Assembly (NCBI GenBank): GCA_000442125.1
Contig: KE546970.1
Span: 1,836,328 to 1,900,327, forward strand
DNA from: Opeltia flavorubescens
Lineage: Eukaryota; Ascomycota; Lecanoromycetes; Teloschistales; Teloschistaceae
DNA length: 64,000 nt
Reading direction: 5' to 3'
Made by a program: the position numbers and the translations under genes. A model generated the notes under the pieces. It was not told the DNA's origin and did not search any database. It saw only the letters and a list, made by a program, of their open reading frames with translations. This document shows, piece by piece, positions 35,048 to 50,325 of this stretch (within the stretch, counting starts at the first letter, position 1; each line of letters begins with the position of its first letter).

Positions 35048-38000
35048 AGTAATTAAAAGTAACCTGTATAAAATACGATACTATTAACTTCCGTATATAT
35101 ATACTATTAATTATTATATAGTACTAGATTTTTCGGGTAGGCCTAATACTCCTCTATTTATTAAACCACCGCTTCTATATTAAATACTCGGTTAATAGAA
35201 TTAATTAAAATATACCCTAGTTTCCAGTCCTCCTAGTAAAGTTCTAGGTACCTTCTATAATAATTCGGAGGACCTAACCGACCTCGCTATTATACCAGTT
35301 CTTATTATAGCTGTTTTTTATATTAAAAAGTTCTAAAAGTATATCGAGCGGTTTTTAAAATAGGATCGGGCCTTTACGATAATCCTTAAAGCTTATACCG
35401 ACTATATTTATAAAAAAAGTCCAGATCTATACTATTTCTTAATATAGAAATCTTCTAGTAGTTAAATAATTTAAGCCAGTGTAATAAAAACTAGTATAAT
35501 TTTTATTACTATTTATCCTACGGATTAGAGCAAGTATCTACAGATTTTTACTAAAATAATAAGCGATTTCCGTAATAATACTATTATAGTTTTTAAAAAC
35601 GAAAGCTTTTAAGTCTACGTTTAAGAGCTAGTTACGAATTTTACCTAGAATAGTTTAAGCCTTTATTTTTACTTTCTAGGCTCGCTAGAAAATTTATAAC
35701 GGTTTAATAAATTCACGAATATTACTGAATTTATTAACGCGTTTAGGTAGCGAAACTATATTTTTAGTATTAAATCCAGCCTACTTTATTTAATAAAATC
35801 GGAAAGAAGCGTTATACCGCCGCTAAATATAGCAGGAATTCTACTATAATAATAGTAGAATAGATCTATAGGTAATAATAATCCGCTGTAGTAGTAATAA
35901 GCTTTTTTAAATAAATAACTGTTTATAGACGCCCGTCTAGTTTAATTATTAGAATTTTTTATATAAAACTTCTAAAATTAATTAATTACTATACCGGTAA
36001 ATCTAGTAGCTATATTAGCTATTACCAAATTATAATAGAGGGCTTATAATATTAGTCTATTCTAACTAGATAATAATAAATAGCCCGTGGAATTTATAGA
36101 GTTGTATAATATCTATTATAATATATATACTTTCACGTAGCGTATAAAAATTAAATATAAAATAATAAATATATTATTAATACGTTATAATCTGGATTTT
36201 TATCTATAGGGCGAAATAGTTATATAGTTTACTACTATAATTAATAAGTTTATCCGTAAGTCGCTGCGATTAGATAAAAGTATTAAGCTATAGTATATAT
36301 TTTTTAAAGACTATTTCGGCGAGCTATTATCTACTGCGCTAGTATAGCTAAAATAGATATATTATACTATTAACGATATATAGGCTTAAAAGAACCCTTC
36401 GGAATATTTTAATAATATTATTATTAAGGCGAAAAACGTAAAAATAATACCTATTAAAAATACTTAAATAATAATTGGTATTAAATATTTTAACGCCCGG
36501 CTATAAATATTAATTTCGAATAAAACTATAATAACTATTATTAAAACCTTCTATAAGTTCCTTTAAAATAAGAAGAATAATTAATTCGATATTTATAATA
36601 GTAATAAAAACCGTAAAGCGTTAAAACTAAATCCTTTATAAAAAAATAAAAATAAATAATATAAAGGAATAATAATATATCAATCGCTATAAAATAACTT
36701 TTTTTATACGCTTAAATATTTATTTACGTACCCGAGCTATATATAAAAAAACTAACCGAATATATTTTCTACTATATACTAATACCGGAATCTTTCTACG
36801 GCTCTATAAGCTCTACTAATTAAAAGCAAGCCTGGTATATAAAATAATCAGTATACTACCTAAAATAATCGTTAGTAATTTCCGCTTAAAGCGATTGCTC
36901 CGCTGTAATAAAATTAAACTAAAAACTAGTAAAGTTATAGCTATTAATAGTATAATAATAGCCGGAATCTATATAGAAGCCGCTAGTTAAATAACTAGTA
37001 AGTTTATTTCTAATAGAAAGCTTCCAGCGAGTAGGTTCCAGTCGATAAAATAGAATAGTATTAGAATTATAAAAACGGTTTCTATTAATTAACGGATTTT
37101 ACTAGAGCTGAATATATAGTAAATAAAGAACTTAATAAAACTTTATATACTACTATTAAAAATCCTAACTAATATAGTAATACGGTAGAATTCTACTCTA
37201 TTATAGTAAAGCGCGCGGAATCTAAATTAGTTAAAATATACTAATATAATAAATATAACGAAATTTTTAAATTAAATAACGTCTTATATCGGTATTTACG
37301 CTCTGGTTATAGTAAAAAACTACTTTTAGCTATAGCTATTACGGTTAAGCTAACTATTAAGCTAAATATTCTACTAATACTAGCGTAAATTTATTTAAAA
37401 CTAATTAAGCTATTTAAAAATACGCTAGAAATTATTAAATTAGAGGTTATTAAATAACTGCTATTATAAGTATTCTAATTGATTTGTTTAATTATAAAAG
37501 ATACGTTAATAGCAAGTTTTACCTTTCGAGAATATCGTTATATAACCGTAGATATTCGCTTATAATTAAATATAAAAAATTATAGCTTTTATTAGAATAT
37601 AAACTATACGATAAGTCTGATTAACCGAAAATTTCTATTAAAATAACTACCGTATACTATAATTTAGAAGATACCAGCTTTTATAACTATTAAAGGTATT
37701 AATAAAAGACGATATAATATTACTAAATTTATAATTATCGAAATTTTTATACCTAATAAAAAAGTTATAAAGCTTGCTATTATTATATACGAGCTCTATT
37801 TAGTGGACAATCTAAGCGCTAATATACTTATTAGTATCGATATTATAAAATCTAAAGATATTAATATATATTTATCTATAAATATAATAACTATTAGCTC
37901 CTATAATAATATAATAGTACTAATCGCTACTAATATTAAAGGTACTAGAATAAGCGTTATTATTTATAATACTTAATATATTATAATACCGCTATACGCT

Positions 38001-41000
38001 AGTAAAGCCGTTAAAATTACTAGCCTATGCTAAAAACCTCTAAACTTTCTATAAAACCGTAACTTTATTTATAAATTAAAAATTTTAAATACCCTCGCTA
38101 GCTATATATATATTGTGGATTATACTTTTAAATAAGTCTATATTTGAAATAATTCGCTATTTTTTATTTAATTAGCTGCGAAAACTTAGCTAGGTACCGT
38201 TTATAAATACAAGGCTAATAAATACTATTAAATTAGCTTGGAAAATTATAAACTGGCTATTAAAGTACTAAAATAAAAGCTCGAATAGTTTTTAAAAAAT
38301 TTTAAATACTGTATAATAGCCGTTATAATAGTTATTATAGCCCTAAATACTATTATTATACTATTTATTAATTTTAATTATTAGATAGAAGTAGTATATT
38401 CTATAAAAGTAATAATTTTTAGAATATAAACTAAACGAGCTGCTTTAGCTACTTTAATTAAATAATACCCGCGTTTATAATAAAATACTGGTAATATAAT
38501 TAATATACCGGAGTTAGAGTATATAGATATTCTATTAATAGAAAATTAGGAATAGATCTATAAGCCTAAATAAGCTTATATATACCTAGTTAGTATCTAT
38601 AATAAAAAAGTTATTAATAAAGCCTTTAATAAATTTTACAAATAAAATCGGATAAAATAAACTACTATAGCCACTCTATTTTCGTTTTCTTGCTTTATAG
38701 TTTAGAAAAAGACCGATTAGAGTTTTAAAGACCGTATTATTATTAATATTTAAATATTTAATAAAATTATAATATTAGATATTTATCTAATTTTATTATA
38801 AATAAAAATTTTAGCGTAAATTTATAGCGTTAAAATCTTTTTTATAATAAACTTTATAAGCTTTTTTTATTAATAATAGATTAACTAGTAGTATTATTAT
38901 CGTCTAATTATAGTTTTATATTAAGGGTAAAAAATATTTAAAGTATCGGTAATAGATTATTGAAATTTACTAGCTTATATATAACGGATAATAAATAGAA
39001 TTTTACGTTTATTTCGCTCCTTTTATAAAGCTTATATTAATAATATTATAGTATTTTCCTTTTTAATAAAAGAATATATAGAGTATTTTAACTAGATTTT
39101 TAGCACGCTCGATATTATAAATTTGTATTTATTATCTATAAAATTATTTATTAGCTATACGTCTATATATTTATTAGGCTAGAAAGTTAATACTTTCGAG
39201 TTTATTATAGCGAAAAATAAGCTAGAGGTAATTTTAAAGCTTTCGTTTTTATATATACTCCGATAGCTGGAAAAATATTTAAGCTTAATAGGCTACCTTC
39301 GATAGTATATTAATAATTATACAACTATTATAAAATTACTTTAAAAACGTAAAATTTATATAAACCGTAATATTACCGTTAAAAATAACGCTCGTAAAAA
39401 AACTACTACCTAGAGTCTACTAGTAGTATCTATATTTAAAGAGCTTAACGCGTTTTATTATCTATAGAAGCTTTTTTTATTATTATCGATTCTAATCTAT
39501 TTTAATAAAAGTTTAGTATTATATATAGATCTGGACGCTAGTAAAAAGTTTAGTTTTATAGCCTATATCTATTATAATATAAACGAAGCCACCTATAAAG
39601 CAGGCGAAGAACCTAAATAGAAATCTAAACGATCGATTCTATTCTTTAGCCGCTTACTATTAGATATTAAAATACGCTACTAGTCTACGGAATTGGAGGT
39701 TACAGGTATTATTTAGATAGTTAAAAAGATCCGTTATATAATCGAAGTAGTTAAATATATTATTATTATCTATACGGACTATTTTACCGCAGTTAGTATT
39801 TTACGCTAGACTAGTTTAAATATAGTATCCGTAAAAAAGTTTAACTTCTATTTAATATAAACTTTTAAATATTTTTAATATTTTAAATTTAATATTTACT
39901 ATAAGTTTAAGGTTATAAATACGGTTCCAGATATACTATTAAAGCTCGCTAGCTATAAATACCGCTTAGAAACGGACGAATCGCTAGATATAAAGACGTT
40001 TATAGTATATTACTTCCCGGTAAGCCTAATAGAAATATTAGTTAAATTCCGCTAACGATTAATCGATAAATACGCTAAAAAAAGCTATTGGGCTAAGGTT
40101 AAAAAATTTGTTAAAGCTAATATAAAGCTAGATAATAATACTATTAAACTGCCGTATTATATTATTAATATATTATTTTATTTCGACGATAATAAACGAG
40201 GCTTATATTTAGTAATACCTATAAATATAGAAAAGGAAGTATTCTAGCTAATATATAATAAAATAGGCTACCTCGGCTATATACGCACGTATAAATATTT
40301 AACGGAAGGTTTTTATATATATAATATATCAATAAAGCTATATAAATTTATTTACTACTACTTATAGTATTAAATCAACCAGATATCTCGCTACCGCCTA
40401 TATAAAATCCTACAGCTAGTATTCAGCCTAGCAAGACCGTTCTATACGCTTACTATTAATTTTATTCTTATTCTATCGAAATTATATAAAGGGTACGATT
40501 ATTATATATTAATAATAAATAAATTTATTAAAGCAGTTATCTATATATTTAGAAAAACTATTTAAAGCGGTAAATAATAGGTTAAATAACTATTAAATAG
40601 ACTAGTAAAACTAAATTAGAGCGTATTATAGATAGTAATTTTAGATCGCGATAAAAAATTCGTTAGTTAGCTATAATACTAGATATTTAAAGTATTAAAA
40701 ATAAATCTATAATATTTTATTATTTAATATCCGTAAATCGATAATATATTAGAATAGTTTAATTAAACTATTAAAATTATTATATACTATTATATTATTA
40801 TATTAAACGACTCTAAACTATAGCCTATTATTTTTTTACGAATATTAGCGGTTTTTAATAATTTTATAAACTATAATTCTATATTTAAAATATTTAATTA
40901 AATATTATTTAAATTTAAAACTCGCGAAATATTAGATCTTTTATACCTATTAAACCCTAAATAAACTATTTAACTAGAAGATACGCTAGGCTCTAAAACT

Positions 41001-41825
41001 CCCGTCGACGCTCCCGTTAAAAAACCAGCTGTTTTTTTAACTATAATATAAATAGCTCGTCGCTGTAACCCGATTACTTCGAAAGTTAATAAGCCTATAA
41101 ATATACCTATAGCACGGAATACTATAATATCGGTAACTATAGAAAAATACTAGCTTATATATATTAATATTAAAGATACTATTGCTTTTATTATAATAAA
41201 AATAAAAGAATATTATAATATATACTATTAACTAGTTTATTTTAAGGTTAGTAATTTCGTAAAAATATATTTATATCGAGGCTATAATATATTAGAGCTT
41301 ATTTTTAAAAAGATTAAATAATAGCTAGTAGGTTTTTTTAAAATTATCGAATATATTAAACTATTAATCTACCGTTTAAAACTACTACCTATTATAAAGA
41401 TTTATAATATAATATCGATAGTATATCTAGAGCCTATTATTAACCCTAGCGATAATCCCTACTAGCGCTACCGTATACCTATACCCCTAATTGTTGTTAA
41501 TAATAATAAAAAGTTCGAAATCGAATAAATCCTTTATAAGCGCTTTATCCGTAAAAATAGAGGTTTTTTTACTTAATATTTTATTCGTTAGGTTAATTAT
41601 AAGTCTAAAAATAACTAGTAGATATTTAAATACCGCTTAGATAATATTAAAATACTAATAAAAGAGTATAAGCGCCGTTTTAACCCGAAATCGGCTTTAA
41701 ACTATAGTAAAACCGTTAATAATACTAATACTAATATTAAATAGTAGAAATAAGCTAAAAAGCCGCTTATTAGCGAGGAAAAGCCTATTATTAAAAGTTA
41801 ATAGCTTTATTTGTTACCGGTATCT

Positions 41826-42036
41826 ATTATAGCTATATTATATAAGTAGAAGGCTGATAAAGCAGGTAGGATTGAATAGCTATTATAGCTCGAAGAAGGC
41901 CTTTTAAGTATATTTACCCAGTTGGATTTAGCGCCTTTTGACGCCTATATTTATTTAATTATAGATTCTATAGGTAAATAGTTCTTTACCTTTAATATAA
42001 TACTATTATCCTATATTTATTATATAATAAATAATA
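41826..42036 (+). repeat. 3' LTR of the gypsy element
   Basis: Partner of the repeat at 34,838. Most differences are C-to-T or G-to-A, for instance gctaccgtggctcgaagg there versus gctattatagctcgaaga here. It lies about 140 bases downstream of the chromodomain region, as expected. Confidence 0.7.
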
Positions 42037-45000
42037 AAGAAAATAGTAATAATAAAAAAAATAATATTAATAAAAAAGATAATAATAATAAAAAAAAAAT
42101 AACTTTTCCTTTTATATATAATTTTTTTTATTACCTCCGAGTTATTATTAATAATAGAGTTTATATTATTAAAAATAATAGAGCCGCTTTTTTTTCCTTT
42201 ATAAAAAAAAAAAAATTCGAATAAAAATATAAATTTAATAAGCTTTAAATAATTAAAAAAAATTTTAATAATAATAATAAATTTTTTAATAATAATATTA
42301 AAAAGTTTAAAGACGATAATAAAAAATTAAAAAAAAAGGAATAGAAAAAATAGGAAGCGTAGGAAGCGTAAAAAGCGTAGAAAAAATAAAAAAAATAGAA
42401 AAAGCAGAAAAAATAGAAAAAATAGAAAAAACCCGTAGGCTAATATTTAAAAAAAGATATAAAGTTTATAATTTTACTATAATATTAAAATCCACGTGTA
42501 TAATATATTCTAAATTTTTTTTTTAATTTTTAAAAATATTATATTCTAAATAATAGATTTATATAAAAAATAAAAACTATTTATTATTATAATAAATTCG
42601 TTTCTATATTTATTATTTTTATTTAGTTTAATTTTTTCTAGAGTAATTAATATACTCTAGCGATAGTTTTTTAATTTTAGCTTAAAAGTAGAATTCTATT
42701 AATTTATTATTTTATTAAAATAAATCGAAATAATAATAATTTCTTTTTTTTTTATTTATAAAAGGATTTTAAAAATATAAAAATATATATAATAACTTTT
42801 ATAAAATATATTAGAAAGAATTACTAGCCGGGTAAAAGATATTACCCGTTTTAAATTATATTTAATTCGAAGTAAAATATTTTTATTATATATTTAGGAT
42901 AAATATTTGGATTTAATAATAATAAAATATTAATAGTTTTATTATTTATATTATTATTTTAATTATTTATAGATTTATTTTTATATTTAATTATATCCCG
43001 CTTTATTTAAAAACTATTATATAAAACTAAAGAGTTAAAATTAAAAATCTAGAATTAAATTTATATATATAATTTTATATTAGATATAATATTAGAAATA
43101 GAAGTAAAAAATATTTTATATATATTTTTTTCTTTAAACTGCCGGTATTAAAAAAAACTATATATATATTATAAAAGAAGTTAGAGAAAAACCGCTACTA
43201 TTTTATTAAAAAATAATAAATATTATAAATTAATTAAATTATCCGCCCCGCTTTAAATATTATTTATAATAATAAAATTTTATAATATTATCCCGTTTCT
43301 TATATAAATACCTATAATAAAACTAATATAAATAAAGGAAAATTAATAGACGTTTTTTATTCTATTTCGATTTATTATTTTATATTATTTTAATAAAAAA
43401 TTACGCGTTTTATTAAAATAATACCGGGTATAAATAACCGACTTTAATTATTATTAGTTACNGCTTAAAATTTAAACTCGAGATATATAATAATTATTTA
43501 GTTATTATACGCGAGAACTTTTTTTATTATTTAAACGAGCTTTTTAATACGTTAAAATATATTTTATTTCTATATAAAATATATATAAGTTTCGGTTTTA
43601 ATAAGTAATTTATTAATAATAAACTATATAGTATTATTTTATTAAATAAAATATATTATCTAGATAATTAAAAGGAGATTTTTATTTATCCTATTTCGTC
43701 TATTAAATATATTTATATAGACTCCTTCCCGTTTTAATTAATACGAGATATAGTTTTTATATTTATATATCTAAATAGGTAAAACGACTTCCGGATATAT
43801 AACGAGTTAATAGATAATAAATTATATAATATTATTTTTAACGCTTTCGTTTTCCCGGTTAAAAACGGTTTTTTAATTAATAAAAATTACTATAAAGTTT
43901 TAAATTATAGTTAAAATAAAATTAATTATTAATAAAAAATCTATATTAAAGGTCTAAATATTTTTTATAATTTTAATAGCGAGTATAAGCTATTTTGAGC
44001 TCGAAATAGATTATATATATTAAATAGGTTAATATTAGAGAAGTAGTATTAGATTTCAATTATAATTTATAGCTTTTAAAAGTTAATTATTAAAGTTTTA
44101 TAAAATTTTATAATATATTATAAATATTATATTAGTTTTATAATATTCGTTAACCTTTTATTAGAAATTTAAAATAAACTCGCCGATTTATAGCTTTTAC
44201 GCTCTATTATACCTATAAAAAGCCCGATATTATTAGTTAATAACTTCTATTATATCGATATTTTTAATATTAATTCTAATAATATAGCCTTTAATATTTA
44301 TTATCGCTTTTAGATCTTTAATACTATAAAAATAATAAAATTTATAAATATTTAATTTAATTAATAGTTTTTTTTTTTAAAAACTTTAATTATTTAAATA
44401 AAAGCTGCTTTAAAATTAAAAGTTATTTTTTTTAAATAATAAAGCTTTAATAGCGTAGCCGTTTTTATTTTTATATATTTTATTTGCTTTATTTTTAAAG
44501 GAATTAAGTTTATTTAATTTTTTATTTTATAATTATTTTAATAAAAGCTATAGTAGCGAATATAGGCTAGATTTAAAAACGAACCGCGCTATAAATTTAA
44601 ATACCGGACTATTTAATAGTTTATCGGGGTAGTTTCGTTTTTTTATAATAAATTTTTTTAGAAGGGTCTTCTTTATATAAAGTCCGGTGCTTTTTATACT
44701 TTTTATTTTATTAATACTTTTTAGCGACGGTTTAAAATCTACCGCGATATTATTAAATATTTTATCTATTATAATTATATTTTCGTTTAATTACAAATCG
44801 ATTTTTTTAAAATTAAAAATACTTTTTTAATACCCGGCTTTAAAGAATATAATTTCGCTATTTTTAAAATTCTAAAAAACGCTATTAAAATAATAATTTG
44901 TATTTATATTTAATATATATAAAAAATTCTTGCGAATTATATTATATAACGTTTTTCTCGCGAGAAGGCTATAAAAAAGTATCGATAATTTCTATATTTT

Positions 45001-46160
45001 ATTTTTAAATTATAAAAATATAGTTTAAAAAAATTCTTTTATAAAATTATTAAAAGAGTTATCGATTTTAAACTATATATTATAATTTCTCGTTTAATAA
45101 TTTTAAATTTAAATTCTAATCGAGATTATTACTTTAATAATTACTATTTTAATAAACTTTAACTAGATTATATAAAAGCTTTATTTTATATTTTTAACCG
45201 CGAGAATAATAAAAAACCGTATATTTAAAAATAATAATTTTATTACTAGCTTATTTAATATATTTTTATTTTTATCGAAAAAACTATTAATAATTATTAA
45301 ACAGGTTTATAATAAAATATCCTCGCTAAAATTATATTTTATAAACTGCTAATTATTTTTATATATAATAACTTTAATATTAATATAAAATATTTTAATT
45401 ATATTAAATAGAAAATTTTTACGCGGGTCTATAATAAAAGTATATAATCTATTTTTACTCGTATTAAATAGTTTATACTAGTAGTTCCTAATATTATATA
45501 TTCGGAAACCGTTATACGCTATATTTAAATAGGAGATAATATAAAAAAAAAAATTAAAAAATTTCGAAAATTATATAAAAACCGTAATAAAACCCGATAA
45601 ATTCTATATAAACTTATTCGAAATAATATTTTAGATATAGATATTGGTAATAAATATCTCCGTATTTTTATATTTAATTATATATAATTTAATAATAATT
45701 TAATTAGAATAAAAAAATTTTTAAATAAATATAATATTAATTTTATAAAGGAGTCTATTAATAATAATATATCTATTAGTATTACGGATATCTTCTTTTA
45801 TAATAGTAATTATAGATTTTAAAAAAAAAATAATAATAATAAAATAAATAGTTAGTTCGCTATTAATATAAATATTAAAAGGTATATATATATAAAATTA
45901 GTAATAAATTTAAAATTTCGGTATATATCTTAATTAAAAAAATCGATAAAATTAATATATACCCCCCCCCTATTAATCCGAGCTAAAAATCTCTAGAATA
46001 AAACGTAGTATCTCGCTGAATAATTGATTGGAATTTAAAAAATAAGTTTTTTATCGTTTATAGCTAATAACGATAATAAAAAAATAATAAATAAAAAGTA
46101 ATAAAGCCTACGGATATTATTAAATAATAATATTAATAGAATTTTAATAAATTTAATAGT
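42037..46160. other. Degraded DNA, origin not recognised
   Basis: Contains a purine-rich run with repeated aggaagcgt/aaaaagcgtag and atagaaaa units (about 42,340-42,430) and moderately degraded DNA at 43.2-45.8 kb that may have been coding, since TAA/TAG dominate among stops, but I could not match a family. One undetermined base lies near 43,462. Confidence 0.35.
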
Positions 46161-46164
46161 AAAA

Positions 46165-48155
46165 TATAACGGAACGAGAATTTTATTAAATAATAATTAA
46201 AATAAATAAAAAAGCTCTATAAAAATAAAAAAAAAATATAAAAATATAAATATTAATAAAAAACGGATAGTTTTTATAATAAAAAATAGAATAAAAATAT
46301 TAGTAAATAATAATTTTAAAAAAGTAAAAATATTATAAAAGAATATAACTTTTAAAAAATAAAATTCTTTTAAAAAAATAAAGCAATTATCTATAAATAG
46401 AATTTAAAGGACGTTATTAATTAATAATATTTATAGCTATTAAAGGTTTTATTTATAAAAAATAGGATTTATAAACGAATAATAATATAAATAAACTATT
46501 TTTTTTATTTTACCCTTTTTACTCTATCTACTATTCTATTTTACTATTTTTTTTTTTATACTAACGCTACTATATTTTTATATATTAGGATATTAAAATA
46601 TATATTAAAATTCGCTTTTAATTTTTTATAGTTAATAGTTATATTTAAAAATATTAGATAGAGATTAGATTTAAAAACTAATTTAGGTTACTTCGGCGTA
46701 TATATTATTGTATTTAATAATTGCCGATATTATTATTAAATAATTTTATAGCCGTTTATAATAATATTTTATTTATATAAAATACTAATAGTCTATAAAT
46801 TACTTCTAATATATTAGTTTATATAAAGTTAGTTAGAATTTTTAAACTTTTTTTTCTAAACGATTTAATCGCGCTAGAATTATATTAAAAAATTTAATAT
46901 AATAAAAAGCTTTAATAACTCGAACGACCCTATTATAATTATACTAGTAAATATTCGGATTTTAGAAACGTCCGTTAATTTATAAAATTTATACCCGTAT
47001 ATATTATTTATCGATTTTACTTTTATTTAAAATATTTTTTATATTATTTAAATACTAATTCGAATTGTATTCTATTTAATTAATAACCGCGTTTTTAAAT
47101 TACTTTTTTTTTTTTATCTAATTTACAATTTCTATTATTAATATATTAAAGGTTTTTTTTTTTCGATTTTTTAAATTTTTAAAAAAAGTTATACGAATTT
47201 ATATAGCACTTTTTAATAAGTTAATAGTATTTAAAAATATAGTTATTTCTATATATTCGCTTTATTTATATTTTAACTACTAATTATAATTATCGATTTT
47301 TCTATAAATAAAAACTAGGTTCTATTTTAAATGGATTTTTAAAGTATACAATTTTTAAAAGGGGAATATTTTTATTTATATATATTTATTTATTTAATAG
47401 TAACGTTATAATATATATAAATTAATAAATATAAATATTTAAATATAAAAATAGGTGGATTTTAAACCGCGATATAGAATAATATAAATTTTATTAAATA
47501 ATAACTTAAATAAATATAGAAATTATTTACTAAAAAGTCCTTTAAAAAAATACAGGTTAATAAATAAATAATTTTTTATATTTTAAACAAATTATATAAA
47601 TAAAAAACCGTATTAATATATTATAAAAAATAGTTTATTAAAAAATAAATTATTAAAAAATTATTATTATTTTCGAATATATATAAATCTTTTATTATTT
47701 TTAATAAAAAGCTGCGATTATTTAAAATCGGATTAATTCTAGTATAAATATAAATTACTAGTCTTTTAAAATACTTTAAAATCTTTTAATCTAATAATTT
47801 TATAATATATCTAGCTGTATATATTAATAAATTTACGGGATATATTATCGCGGAAAAATAATACGAGAATAAGCTATTTTTTTATTTTTAGAGGCCTATA
47901 TCTAATAAAAAAATAGGTTTAGATTTAAAAGTCCTATTTTAATAAAAAATAATCTTTAAAATTTTCTACTAAATATAGAATTAATTAATTAAAAGGCGTA
48001 TTTATATTTTATTCTAATAAAAATATTACCGATATATATATATACTACTTTATTTATTCTAGATACTATTTTTTTTAATTATTTTATATAGCTTTAACGG
48101 ATTTTAAATTTTTTAATATAATAAATAAGTTAAAGTATTTAAAATATAGTAAATA

Positions 48156-48195
<40 letters not shown>

Positions 48196-50325
48196 ATATT
48201 TATTATATTTATACCGCGTTAAAAGATTATATATTACTAATATTTAGTATTAATATTAATAAATAACTAGTAAAGTTTAAAAGTTATTCTAGATATTTTA
48301 TAATAATTAGCGTTAAAAAAGTAAGAACGAAATTTAAAAACTATAGCTTATATTTTAATATATATCTATAAATTAACCTTTTTATCTATAAAATATTTTA
48401 AATAACTTTTATAAAAATTACTATTAATTTCTTTAAAATTTATTAAATAATATAAATTTAAAAAATAAAATTTTAATTAAAACTTGAATTTTTAATATTA
48501 AATTAGAAAATTTCGCCTATATATTATATAGTAACTCGGCTAGTAAAACCGCTATCTATTAATAATATATCTATAATTTATATTAAGTTATTTTTATATA
48601 TATAAAGTTCGCCGGTATATTTCGATAATTAAATATTGGAATATTAGGTACCTATATAATAGGATTTAGATTTTTTTTACCTTTTATAATACTACTTTAA
48701 AGCGAAAAAAATCGAAATTTAAAGCTTTTATTATTATTAATAATTAAATATTTAACTATATATTAGTAGATAATAATATAATAAAGTTTATAATTATTAT
48801 TTATTTTTTTAAATAATTTAATAAATAGTATACTAAAAGTATTATTTAACGCCGGAAACTTCCGTAATAAATATACTATATAGGCTATTTATAAATTCCG
48901 AGCGTAATTTATATAAATAATATATATCTAGATATAATTAATTCTAATATATAATTATAAGTTAATTATATATATAATTGGGTAGTTTACCTATTAATAT
49001 TTTTATAAAATTTGAATTTATATATTTATAAATAGTTTTATTTTTATATTATTTAAACGAATTATAAATATATATTAAACTAAAACCTATTAATCTACTA
49101 ATTTAATAGTATTAATCTAATTAGATTATCAGCTTTATTATACTAAATATTAGGTTATTTGATTTTTTTTTATAAATTTTTCTTCGTAATTAATTTATTT
49201 ATATATATATATATTTAATTAATTTAATTATTATTAGCTTTCTTTATTTATTTAGCTATTAGAAGCTATAATAATAAATATATATACTTTTTAAATCTCT
49301 AAATAGTAATATTAGTAAAATTATAAATTATTTCGGGTTTTATAGCTTAATTTATATAGGGATTATTAGGAATCTATAAAAAGAAATCAGAAATAATACT
49401 ACCGGGCTATATATTAAATTAGAGCTTTATTTTAACGGAATTACTATATAGATTTAATATATTATAATCTATTTAAAAAATAAGTAGGATTTTAAATAAG
49501 CGTAAAAACTAGTAGTAATATTAGAATATTATATTATTAAAACGGTATATAATAGTTTTTATCGAATATTTAGGTTCTACTAAAATTAAAAGCTAAGAAT
49601 CTACTATATAATATTTTAACTAGGCTATTTATACGATAAAATACTATATAAGCGTTATAAATATATATTCACGCGGTCTAATTATAAAATCTAGAAGAAT
49701 CGGGAGGATATATAATTAAAACCCGGAATTTTTATTATATTAAAGGTTTAAAATTTTTATTTCTATTTTTTATTCAATTTTTTACAATTAAATAAAGCTA
49801 TTAAATTAATTTTATCGCGTTAAATTTTACTATTTATATCCTATTAACGCGATTTTATATAAATAGCGGGTAAAAGGTTATTAAAAGATAAAATAAGAAT
49901 TTTATTAAATAATAATTTCTAAAAAATCGAATAATTATAAAAAAATAAAACTATTTTAAAATAATAAAACGATTATCTATAAATAAAACTAAAAGGATAT
50001 TATTAAATAATAATATTTATAGCTATTAAAAATTTTATATATATAAAAGTTAATAAGCGAGTAATAATATAAATAAGCTATATTTTTAATATTTTTTTTC
50101 CCGCTATATTTTATCTACTATTTTATTTTAGATTTTTTTTCTTTTTATATTAATACTATTATACTTTTATACTTTAGAATATATAATATATATTACTATT
50201 ATTTTATTTAAAATAAATATTAAAGTTCGCTTTTTATTATAAATATTTAATAGGTATTTTTTTTAATTTAAAAAAAAGCTTAAATTTAAAAATTAATTAA
50301 AATTATTTTAATATAAATATTATTA
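46165..50325. mobile_element. Putative second LTR-type element (unclassified)
   Basis: Similar direct repeats occupy about 46,165-46,710 and 49,880-50,325. Shared landmarks are the tattaaataataa block, then a stretch reading aatatttatagctattaaa, then cgaataataatataaata, a pyrimidine-rich ttactctatctactatt block and a ttcgcttttta block. The right copy lacks some 130 bases. The internal 3.2 kb is too RIP-degraded for domain calls. An A tract of 32 lies inside at 48,161-48,192. Confidence 0.45.

Larger units (their letters stand above)
34838..42036 (+). mobile_element. RIP-inactivated Ty3/gypsy chromovirus with LTRs
   Basis: Two similar about 210-bp direct repeats, 34,838-35,047 and 41,826-42,036, align without indels at an offset of 6,988 and bound an about 7.2-kb element. 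Internal domains on the plus strand, in order: RT second half and connection (about 38,600-39,650, ending with LYIDLDASKKF and the FFSRLL segment), RNase H (about 39,690-39,970, with IIYTDYFTAVSI), integrase zinc-binding region and core (about 40,190-41,400, with the LTINFIL strand), and a chromodomain (about 41,510-41,690) just before the 3' LTR, which marks a chromovirus. Frames are broken by many TAA/TAG codons where family members carry CAA, CAG or TGG, exactly what RIP produces. Gag and protease in 35.1-38.5 kb are too degraded for domain calls. Confidence 0.8.
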
